This document shows, one piece after another, positions 56,187-64,000 of a stretch of 64,000 bases of DNA. Origin of the DNA: Hysterium pulicare CBS 123377. Lineage: Eukaryota; Ascomycota; Dothideomycetes; Hysteriales; Hysteriaceae. Numbering within the stretch: position 1 is the stretch's first letter; every line of letters starts with the position of its first letter. The notes under the pieces are model-generated. The model was not told where the DNA came from and ran no database searches. It saw only the letters and a program-made list of their open reading frames with translations. A program made the translations under genes and the position numbers. Location: NCBI GenBank assembly GCA_000467715.1, contig AJFK01000116.1, forward strand, positions 55,056-119,055, read 5' to 3'.

Positions 56187-56676
56187 ATGCATACGATCCT
56201 CTACAGCTACCTCGTTGATAGCGGGCAGAGCTCTCAGCTTGGGTGAGTCTTCGCCGATAAAGCCACGGCAAACCTCTTCTTGCCTGACATGAGCGTTGCC
56301 CACAGTCTATCCGACATTATCCAGCATGTGGAATCCGTGTCAAATGTCACCAGCCAGCACGCTCTCACAACGACCTGCGTACAACTTCTCAGTGAGACTG
56401 CTGCGAATGCCAGTACGAAGCTCGTTGCTACTTTTTTCGGCAGCGGCAAGCAACTCGGGGAGATCTATGTCGCATATGAGATGTAAGTCAAAAGTCCAAT
56501 CTTTATGCTCCCATTCGTTCTCTGTAGGGCCTTCCCTGGCTTCTCCACTCAGCACGTTGAAAGAAACGCAGCTATGCCACTATCTCGGATGCTAATAAGA
56601 CTTCAGTTACATTACTGAGTGGCAGGTGACTGCGAATGGCTGGATAATCAACATTCTGACTTTTGTTCAACAGTGA
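56187..56676 (+). CDS. Candidate small gene or decayed gene
   Basis: Three segments can be joined in phase: 56187..56242, 56306..56482 and 56607..56676, giving 100 residues. The middle part, QHVESVSNVTSQHALTTTC then LLSETAANASTKLVATFFG, looks like helical coding sequence. The last segment has EWQVTANGWIINILTFV. One base after its stop, another frame continues with coding-like text (FIHSTAKFIGDQEWLMSD to VNTKIV, ending 56803). So the gene may be frameshifted and decaying, or have a further exon I cannot place. The family was not recognised. Confidence 0.3.
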
Positions 56677-57113
56677 GTTCATCCATAGCACAGCTAAATT
56701 CATTGGCGACCAGGAATGGCTGATGAGCGACAAAGGGCGCTTGGGGAAACGTCTCGGTCAACTACCCTGGAGAATCCCCGCCGTGAACACTAAGATAGTG
56801 TAGAGACTCCTTTAGTAGCGCTCTGGTTGTCCTAACAAATGGACTTGGGGACTGCGAGCAGCGATGGATGTATATACATATGATCTGCCAAGCAACGGAG
56901 TAGAAAAGCAAAGCACGACTCTATTGTGGCCCTTCTTATCTGCGAAAGCTTTGAAGTTCTGATTATGTTCTTTCACAAGCTTCTACATCTGAAAGGAGAG
57001 GTTATGGCTCAGTGAAACCATACCGCAATAGGACCAAAGGCTCTTTTCTCCGTTGTTCGGATCTCAGATCTTCTCTGCCTGGGACATCCAATCTACAAAA
57101 GATCAAACCTGAT
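56677..57113. other. Spacer
   Basis: Contains the out-of-frame coding-like tail to about 56803, then nothing recognisable. Confidence 0.4.
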
Positions 57114-57737
57114 TCACAAGGTCTCTTGCTTCTGCTGTAGAGCATAAATGACCTCTTCTGCTGTGGTAACCCCGCCAAACCAGACCATATTCTTCGTACT
57201 GGCGTGGTGGTCCTCCATCGTGAGCGTGGCTGTGGCATCGCTAATTGTCTTGCAATAAAAGCCGCGTGTCACGCCGTCCCGCACCGTCGATTCGACACAG
57301 ACGTTGCTACCGACACCCGTGCACAGGAGCTGGTTGACGCCGCGGCTCCGCAGCAGGTCTTCCAGGTCTGTGTTGAAAAACGCTGTATTGCGGTTCTTGT
57401 CGATTACAATCTCGCCTCGACTCGTATCTGGGGTGAGCTCGTCAAGGACTTCCGCATCCCAGGTGCCGCGGATGAAGCCCCGCAGCTCCTTGATCTGAGG
57501 CTGGTCCTCCATCTGCACGCCGCCGTCTGAGTAGTCCTCGCGGAAGCTGAGACGAGTGAAGATGATGGGGATCTTGGCTGCGTGACTCACTATACGGAGC
57601 TTGTTGATGGTCGGAACGATGGCGAGGTGGTCAGATACGGGCATCCCAAGCTTGCCAAAGCAGCCCTCCGGGTGGCAGAATCTATTCTGCATGTCGATAA
57701 TAAGGAGTGCCGGGCTAGACTTGAGCAATTCAGTCAT
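57114..57737 (-). CDS. Isochorismatase-like cysteine hydrolase
   Basis: A single exon encodes 207 residues from the ATG of MTELLKSS. The frame is open about 90 codons further upstream but that part is unlike the family. The catalytic triad is present: Asp15 in LLIIDMQNRF, Lys114 in VIDKNRNTAF, and Cys147 in GVGSNVCVEST. This is the CSHase/isochorismatase fold used by nicotinamidases, ureidoacrylate and biuret hydrolases and others; the substrate is undetermined. There is no transit peptide. It is divergent from the metallophosphoesterase gene. Confidence 0.87.
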   Translation of the reverse strand: MTELLKSSPALLIIDMQNRFCHPEGCFGKLGMPVSDHLAIVPTINKLRIVSHAAKIPIIFTRLSFREDYSDGGVQMEDQPQIKELRGFIRGTWDAEVLDELTPDTSRGEIVIDKNRNTAFFNTDLEDLLRSRGVNQLLCTGVGSNVCVESTVRDGVTRGFYCKTISDATATLTMEDHHASTKNMVWFGGVTTAEEVIYALQQKQETL

Positions 57738-58353
57738 GTTTGGGATCTCTGCGTTGCGAACACCGAGAAAGATTAAGAAGGAGAATCCGGGTACGAAAAC
57801 AGGTGTGGGTGTGTTGCATTGGCACGATATGAACCTGGCTAATATATCCCTTGTTTCAAAATTCATTACTCTCATAGCGACTCGCCATTCAGATGGGAAT
57901 CGGCATCTGTGCGACCCCAGACTAAGGCTCTCTCTGCAGGTAAGACAATGCGCTTCACCCGTTTGATGGAATCCGGCAACTGTTCGGGTGTAGCCGCCCA
58001 TGAGCATGCAATTTATTCAATGGAAGGTGCGAGGGCGAGGGCCCCTGTTCGTTCAGAATGGCGGTCCCCGATGCTTTTGTGGGGGCGCTCTCTAAATCAC
58101 GTTGATTGTGCAGAGGAGAGGAACAGTGAGGGAGAAGGAAAAGAGTCAGCGGGGCATTGTAGGCTAGCGTACGACGCTCTTTATCCTTTCACCTTGTGCC
58201 CACCAATTGTATCAGGATTATGAACAGGAGACATCTAATCATTTGCACAAGAGTCGTTTTAGCAGTAATGTGTTGATGGAGGAGAGGTTAGTTTTGGATA
58301 TAGGTGCCCAACCGGCTTTACCTTTTTAAGCTTAGCGTTATAATATCACGTGT
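57738..58353. promoter_or_regulatory. Divergent spacer containing repeat R1 copy 3
   Basis: The spacer is 616 nt. An R1 copy ends against the first possible ATG of the metallophosphoesterase gene. Confidence 0.5.
58273..58352 (+). repeat. Dispersed repeat R1, copy 3
   Basis: TTGATGGAGGAGAGGTTAG, spacer with GGTGCCCAACC, GGCTTTACCTTTTTAAGCTT, AGCG..ATATCACGTGTATG. Confidence 0.7.
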
Positions 58354-58425
58354 ATGCCAAGGCTACTTGAAGTAAGCAATTCGATCAATGCGATGCGCCT
58401 AAGCATCTCCATATCTTCCGTTCCA

Positions 58426-59226
58426 ATGGCGGTTCAAATCCTCTCCGACCTGCACCTAGAGGCTCCTAAAGCCTACGATATCTTCAAGATCGTTCCCAAA
58501 GCACCTTACCTAGCGCTGCTTGGCGACATTGGCAACATCGTGTCGCACAAGGACGACTGCATTGCTTTCTTCACGCGACAGCTCAAGCAGTTCCACGCCG
58601 TACTCTTTGTTCCTGGTAACCACGACGCGTATAATTCTAACTGGCTCGCCACTCTCGACGTCCTTCGCGCCTTCGAACAGGATGTCCGCAATGATACTTC
58701 ACTAGGGCAGTTTGTCCTACTCGACCGCGCCGTCTTCCAGCTACCAGGGACCAATGTCACCATCCTAGGCTGCAGTCTCTTTTCTTCTATCCCGCCCGAA
58801 CATGAAACGGCGGTCAGCTTTGGGCTCAATGACTTTTACCAAACCAACGACTGGGATGTCGGCTCACATAATGAGGCGCATAGGCGGGATCTTGCCTGGC
58901 TTAACGCTCAGGTCGCTAGCCTTCAACAGCGAAACGTCAAGATTATAATTCTTTCGCATTGGAGCCCGTCGAGAGATGCTCGTTCCGTCGATCCTAGGCA
59001 TGCTGCGAGTTCAATCACGAGCGCCTTCTCAACGGACTTGTCCAATCAAGCATGCTTCAAGACAGACAACGTCAAACTTTGGAGCTTTGGTCATACGCAT
59101 TACAATTGCGATTTTACAGTTGAGCGGGAGGGTGATGCTGCACCGTTAAGACTTGTTGCAAACCAGAGGGGGTATTACTTCGCTCAGGCCGAGGGATTCA
59201 ATGAGGAGAAGACCGTGGAGGTATGA
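58426..59226 (+). CDS. Calcineurin-like metallophosphoesterase
   Basis: A single exon encodes 266 residues from MAVQILSDLHLE; an ATG at 58354 would add 24 residues but lies at the edge of repeat copy R1-3. All metal-binding motifs are present in order: SDLHLE, GDIGN, GNHD, SHWSPS and GHTHYNCDF. This gives the usual two-metal site. Relatives include phosphodiesterases and Ser/Thr phosphatases; the substrate cannot be read. It is cytosolic by appearance. Fungal proteins with SDLHLE..P are a common single-domain group, often among accessory genes. Confidence 0.88.
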   Translation: MAVQILSDLHLEAPKAYDIFKIVPKAPYLALLGDIGNIVSHKDDCIAFFTRQLKQFHAVLFVPGNHDAYNSNWLATLDVLRAFEQDVRNDTSLGQFVLLDRAVFQLPGTNVTILGCSLFSSIPPEHETAVSFGLNDFYQTNDWDVGSHNEAHRRDLAWLNAQVASLQQRNVKIIILSHWSPSRDARSVDPRHAASSITSAFSTDLSNQACFKTDNVKLWSFGHTHYNCDFTVEREGDAAPLRLVANQRGYYFAQAEGFNEEKTVEV

Positions 59227-60325
59227 TCGAGAGTACATCCGATGCCACATAAATATGTAAAGGGCAAAACTATGATTGTAACGCACGTCTGGGTCGTTAG
59301 CATCTGGGTCGGAGACGCGTATATAGACGACATCATTCGACTAAATGCGATCGCCTGGTCACATCCACCAGAACCCGTACTGGAAGCCTGGAACGACACA
59401 ATAGGTGAGAGTTGGATTCGAGTTTCGTGTAGTGTAGATGAGCACAGAGTAGTGTGGGCTATTCTGTGTTTGTCGATGTACTACCTTTCTTTATCCCAGA
59501 TACCTGTGTTGGTTACACGAATCTCGATTGAGCACCACCCTGATGATTGCGATTAATTAATTGTAAACCCTAACTGCGATTACTTGATTGGCTCAATAAA
59601 GAAATGATCAATTGACGATTGCCAGTTATTGCCAAGACCATTAATTTCTCAATAAAGGGATAATGCGTATAGATAAGTATTACTATGCCATGTTCTCAGG
59701 TCTTTTAGGATATCTATGGACTTCCTCGATCAATCGTAACCGCTTAGCTCAAGAAGGGTAATTACAATTGCTCGATTGTTCGCCACCCTGCGGTGACAGG
59801 ATACACTATTCTAGCTTGCAGCTACTACTCTGTATCAAGACATTAGGCGCACAGGTGGTGCACACTCTCCTCGGACAGTAGTTACAATTGCCTACAAACA
59901 TTCTCACGCGCTTAAATCGCTCAACCTGATAATCAGGTGCCATACAATCTACTGGATTCATATGCGTAGTATTTATTCAGTACAGGCTAAACTGGACATG
60001 CTGCGAACCTACCTTTGGCACTACCTACATGTAGACAACGTGATCTAGTCCAATGAGAGCACTGCTTAACATCCTTTCACCCCATGACAAATATTGTGAG
60101 GTCAAAGAAGGAATGCTCCCAAAAAAAGAAATTGAATCATACTGCAAGACAAAGCTATGGAATTTCTAAAGTCCAACGATCTAAAAGATTACCAATCCAT
60201 CATCAAATTACAATTTGAAGAGCAGGTCCTGAGGAGTGGTGGCAGCGCTGAAGTTTTGGTCGCAAAATTATCTTATCCAACCGCAGTGGTGTAAATAACA
60301 TTCAACAAATATCTCGCAATTACAA
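59227..60325. other. Gene-free stretch
   Basis: Convergent spacer of 1.1 kb. CTCAATAAAG occurs twice, about 55 nt apart, near 59592 and 59648. No gene seen. Confidence 0.45.
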
Positions 60326-61081
60326 TCATTTGCTAGCGGGCAAACCGAGAAGTCGCATCCACCAGTCCTCAGAGTGCTTTCCATGCGCTACCACATCCGC
60401 GATGCATGACACGACAATGGCTTGTTGATTACTCGTAAGACGGACCGGCGAGTTGGCGGTCACCCTCTCCAGCAGGGCCTCGGCATCAGCGGCATCAGTA
60501 CGTTTCTTAGCTACTTGCGCTCGCAAACCGCAGGAGCTAATCTTAAAGACGATGAGATCGGTTGGCGAAATATATGGGATAACGTTTGGGGGAATGTCTT
60601 TCAGCTTCGTTGCGGCACCTGGTATGTATGGGGACTAAATAGCCAATGTTAGCACATATCTGCTTCGCTTTCGGCACTATCCACGAAGCGACTACGAGTG
60701 CTTCTGGAAGGGGGCGTACAGACCTGCCAACCCGGAGTGATGTCGATCTGAATGTTAGGCCGGCCGGGAACAATGTATGAGAATACTTGTGCCTGCTGGA
60801 CAAAAGGAGAGTTGGGAAGGGCCAGGAGCTTCTGCTTGACACTCTGGGGTGCACCATCGATATTGATAATGAAGTCAACATCCTTGGAACAATGTTAATG
60901 TGAATGGCGATCACTGAGGGTATCAAAGCTGAAGTACCTCGGTAGTTCTACCAGAAGGGATGTATTTCCAAAGAGCTAGCCCGCCAATAACAGCAATCTT
61001 AGCATTTGAAAATTCCTCGATTCCCTTCAGAATGCTAAGAACATCGGCGGCGGCTTTTTCGAGCTCACTAAGGGAAGGCAT
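60326..61081 (-). CDS. Nucleotidyltransferase-fold protein
   Basis: Three exons, 61081..60938, 60882..60724 and 60634..60326 (introns 55 and 89 nt, all phase 0), give 203 residues. A helical start (LSELEKAAADVLSILKGIEEF) leads to IAVIGGLALWKYIPSGRTTE. The splice then joins DVDFIINIDG, so the pattern is GG..L then T.DVDF of the polymerase-beta-like nucleotidyltransferase fold, as in AbiEii/MNT-type proteins. Further marks are VPGRPNIQIDITPGWQ, which supplies the third Asp, and SPTDLIVFKISSCG with basic helices. So catalysis is possible. In bacteria such proteins act as toxins or tRNA modifiers; in fungi the role is not known. Confidence 0.75.
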
Positions 61082-61327
61082 AGAGCTATACGGTCGAGAA
61101 TAAAACAGTTATGACGAGGAATGAGCGTGGGAGCGATCTGGGAAATCATATTCAGACAGAAGCTTTCGGATTACGATGTTTATACTTCGTATATTCATGC
61201 TGTGCCTCTCTACTCATCGGCCGATCCTGTCTTGTGGGGAATTGGGAATTCTATTCCATGTCCAATTATTACCAGCGTTCCGAAAGATCTCAAGACAATA
61301 GCCAGCGTATCGCCAAGAGAGCCAACA

Positions 61328-62008
61328 TCATGACGAGTAGTCGCCAGAGCCATGGGGTAGTATATGCAAGCTGGGCGGCGAATCGCCGAAGTACTCAAGT
61401 AGAAGCGTCCGCAAATGCTGCGCGTCAAGCTGATCGTAACTCGACCCAGGCCCGGTATAATCAGGCAATTTCGCGAAGCAGGTAGACGTCTTCAGCCTCA
61501 AAGCCTGGCGAAAGGGGCCACTGATTGCAGCCTCGCTTTCGCTCCGTTGAAGAATGAGGGTGCGAAGCGCCGGACACGATTCCGCTAGACGCTGGCACAT
61601 TCGAGCGAGTACACTAAACTGATACCACAATAGAGCGACGTGCTTGAATTTCGATATTTCGTCCGTGCCAAAGCTATCAAGGACCACTGTTGCATCAGAA
61701 GCATTGCTGAGATGAACGACCGTTCTATCCAGATTGACCCAGTAGAAACCACTTGGCCCGCGGACGGGCTTAACATAGGATCGTTCCATCAGGCGCCGGG
61801 CCTCTTTGCAGGATAGGCCTGCAGAATACGGCACGGGACCAATGTAGGCCATGGTGAAGGACGGATGATTTGCGCTGAGATGGCCGTCTGCAGTGTGATT
61901 GCGAACCGCGGCCCAGACAGTCTGCACGGAGAGTGCCTCTTCCCAAATTTGGAAACGCAGCTCTGGAGGCAAGGCGCGAAAGTAGGGGAAACTGTAGGCG
62001 CTGCACAT
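61328..62008 (-). CDS. 2EXR-domain protein
   Basis: A single exon encodes 226 residues from MCSAYSFPYF. The opening FRALPPELRFQIWEEAL is the 2EXR signature, followed by FTMAYIGPVPYSAGLSCKEA and FYWVNLDRTVVHLSN, typical of this fungal group. Then come HVALLWYQFSVLARMC and ALRTLILQRSE. No catalytic motif is seen. It lies between two nucleotidyltransferase-fold genes and is divergent from the right-hand one. Confidence 0.8.
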   Translation of the reverse strand: MCSAYSFPYFRALPPELRFQIWEEALSVQTVWAAVRNHTADGHLSANHPSFTMAYIGPVPYSAGLSCKEARRLMERSYVKPVRGPSGFYWVNLDRTVVHLSNASDATVVLDSFGTDEISKFKHVALLWYQFSVLARMCQRLAESCPALRTLILQRSESEAAISGPFRQALRLKTSTCFAKLPDYTGPGSSYDQLDAQHLRTLLLEYFGDSPPSLHILPHGSGDYSS

Positions 62009-62303
62009 AATCTTGTTGAATCGCAACGAGAGATTGGATGGCGAGGCAGGCGCTTTGAAATCGGAGGGGTTTTAGGGCGTTGTTGGTGAAGGTGGCACGG
62101 TTGGTAGTGTTTATCTTAGGTAGCCGAAAATGATTGCTGCTTCTGAGCCTGCTTATATAAGTTATCGGCCGCCCTCTAGCCTTTCATGTGCTTACTTTAC
62201 CTCACTCAACCTTTATTTCTAATATTCCTTCACCACGATCCGCAAACGATCCCCAGCTATTAGCCGAGTACTTGCGGGTATTAGATACAGCGAAAGCGAA
62301 AAA

Positions 62304-63115
62304 ATGTCGCATTTTTCACAATCGTTTGTGGAATCCATTGCGCGGGCTCTCAACTTATCCCAAGTCCCCTGCGTCCTCTGGGGCCATTATCTTCTCAACG
62401 TTCACGGCGTGCCGTCCATAATAGGTGTAAATGTCCCTCAATCGCGAAAACTTCAGACCCCGACCTAACTGTGTGCAAGTCCATCGATTTTGTTGTTCCG
62501 GACGACCGCTTGAAGGCTGGCAATCAAGCTCTCACTGAGATTCAGAGACTAACGCCGTGTGGGCTTGGAGAACTGTGCCCCTCGAGCCCAAACGAGCGAT
62601 ATACGCCGCCACCAGCCTATCACATGCATGTCGATGTCGACGTTTCCGAAGTCACGGTGGGGCTGTATCGACAGTCCGAAACGCTCTGGTTCCTGCCTCC
62701 GCTTGACGGTTGTCTCTCATTCCCAGAGACACTCAAGCTTCCCTCGCATCTGGTCCTTGCATCCGACCAGTCTGTTCTCCCACCCTATCGGCCAGGCCGA
62801 GGATCAGGTGTGTTCACGTCAGCCGAGTATCCAGTGGTCGTTCCCCAGTCTGTCATCTTGTTAGAAGCCTTTCTTCGTCTGTACGCGCGCGATTCAGCGA
62901 AGCGCATAGGTAGCTTTGCAATGCAAATGATTGGGTACATGGAACAGTACGTTGATGACGACGGGTTTTTGGACGCAAATCAGCTTGCGGAGCCGCTCAG
63001 AACGTTTTACAAGGAGCTACGAGATGGGCGTAAGCCGGTTCGCCAATGGACAAAGGAATTAAAAGAAGCTCTTGGGATACCCGAAGAACAGCCTCGGGAT
63101 CACTGCAGGTGGTAG
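62304..63115 (+). CDS. Nucleotidyltransferase-like fungal protein
   Basis: Two exons, 62304..62424 and 62457..63115, give 259 residues if a 32-nt intron (GTGTAA to CAG) is removed. Otherwise a frameshift separates the two parts. Part one is VPCVLWGHYLLNVHGVPSII, part two continues KSIDFVVPDDRLKAG. The order G..L.. then S.DFV.PD resembles the nucleotidyltransferase fold, with Ser where the first Asp would be. Later conserved blocks are YTPPPAYHMHV, VGLYRQSETLWFLPPL, ILLEAFLRLYARD and IGYMEQYVDDDG. I recall this as a frequent accessory family in ascomycetes, with no assigned role. It stops right where the AT-rich DNA begins. Confidence 0.7.
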
Positions 63116-64000
63116 GCGCGTAAATAATAATATAATTAATAATAAGACTTATAAGATTATCTTGTATTGAAGTTATCTATATTTAATAATGATCTGTTAA
63201 TGGAAAGTTAAGAGATTAGTTTAGGAAACAGGCAGGCTTTACCTCTTTCAGCTTAGCGCAAGAATATCCCACTATCACGTATATATATTAATAATTTAGT
63301 ACAACTTGTTACATATAACTATAGGCAACTAAAAGTAAGTAAACCCTTCTAATATTGCAATTTTTTAATACTTTAATTTAGGTTTTAGTAGAATAACAAA
63401 ATACTATTTTTAGTTTTCTATACTTAATATAAGATTAGTAATTAATTAAACTTTTAAAACTAAAGCATTTAAAGTAGCAAAAGCATAATTCTAGTTTAGT
63501 CTAAGCTAGTATACTATTAATAAAGCCTAGAAAGTTACTTTAAATTCTATACTTAGTATAAAATAGTACGTAATAATAATTAGTAGTTTTCTAAAATTTT
63601 AACTTAAATTATAGAATTATAGTAAATATATAATTAGTTATATAATAAAAAAGGTAGTTAAATTATATAAGGTAGTTATATAAAAGATTTTATTTAGAGA
63701 AGTTTTAGCTTTTATAATATTTTATAACTACTATCTATAAATAGCCTATAATAATATTTCTTTAAAAGGTTTAAAGATACTATACTAAGTAGAAATAAAA
63801 GATTTCTATTATTTAAATTCTTTGCTTAACTACTTACTTAGCTACCCTTAGTAATTATTACCTAGTTATTTAGTTACTTAGTTACTTTCTTTACCTTAAT
63901 ATATATTTTTAAAAAGATACTAATTCTATTAAAACTAAGATTCTAGTTTACTAGCTTTAGGCTTAATATGCTTTAAAGAGTTTTTAGTACTTAAATAGCC
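63116..64000. repeat. AT-rich, probably RIP-degraded DNA
   Basis: Almost wholly A/T from the stop codon of the last gene onward, with no long open frame, many TAAT/TTAG words and few CpG-containing words. Such blocks in ascomycetes are old transposons degraded by repeat-induced point mutation. The element type cannot be told. A less AT-rich island at 63190-63285 is an R1 copy. Confidence 0.75.
63192..63285 (+). repeat. Dispersed repeat R1, copy 4
   Basis: TCTGTTAATGGAAAGTTAAG, then CAGGCTTTACCTCTTTCAGC and TTAGCGCAAGAATATCCCAC. TTGATGG has become TTAATGG, a G-to-A change of the RIP type. Confidence 0.7.

Noticed and set aside
58428-58445. GGTTCAAATCC as a tRNA B box
   Set aside because: It lies in the coding start of the phosphoesterase gene, with no A box or cloverleaf around it.

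Overview
The window looks like nuclear DNA of a filamentous ascomycete (Pezizomycotina). Genes are split by short introns (mostly 46-110 nt) with GT(A/G)NGT-type donors and CTAAC/CTGAC-like branch sites. The gene set (CnxE/gephyrin, Kei1, Trs85, Syf1, HET-domain, 2EXR and F-box proteins) is typical of that group. I cannot name the species. All exon structures below were worked out by hand from splice signals, reading phase and family conservation.

Layout. About 1-37.8 kb is mainly core housekeeping DNA: the 3' end of the molybdenum-cofactor gene cnxE; a cysteine-rich one-pass membrane protein; a tRNA CCA-adding enzyme joined in one reading frame to a Tti2-like domain; TRS85; an MFS transporter; a U1A/U2B''-type snRNP protein; VMA8; SYF1; a small conserved protein; KEI1; SUV3; SEC1; and DIB1. 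Many of these are divergent or convergent pairs with short spacers. Two of them carry very small exons (7 nt and 11 nt). An accessory island sits inside this block at about 20.6-28.2 kb. It holds repeats, a CorA-like membrane protein, a 64-residue protein, and a kinase-ankyrin gene with a one-base frameshift near its 3' end.

About 38-63.1 kb is accessory in character: an F-box protein, two HET-domain proteins, a secreted GH125 mannosidase, a TPR-kinase with a near-perfect internal repeat duplication, a secreted SnoaL-like protein, proteins of the LPxELR/2EXR type, an isochorismatase-like hydrolase, a metallophosphoesterase and two nucleotidyltransferase-fold proteins. Four copies of a previously unrecognised (to me) dispersed repeat lie between these genes. 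The last 0.9 kb is very AT-rich, as expected of RIP-degraded repeat DNA.

How the genes may work together. The core genes have no common pathway, although three encode spliceosome parts. The most interesting accessory signal is a pair of protein kinases (25.8-28.2 kb and 46.0-48.1 kb). They share a similar pre-kinase region but carry different repeat modules, C-terminal ankyrin repeats in one and N-terminal TPRs in the other. With the HET proteins nearby this resembles a fungal non-self or stress sensing repertoire. That role is inference, not shown by the sequence.
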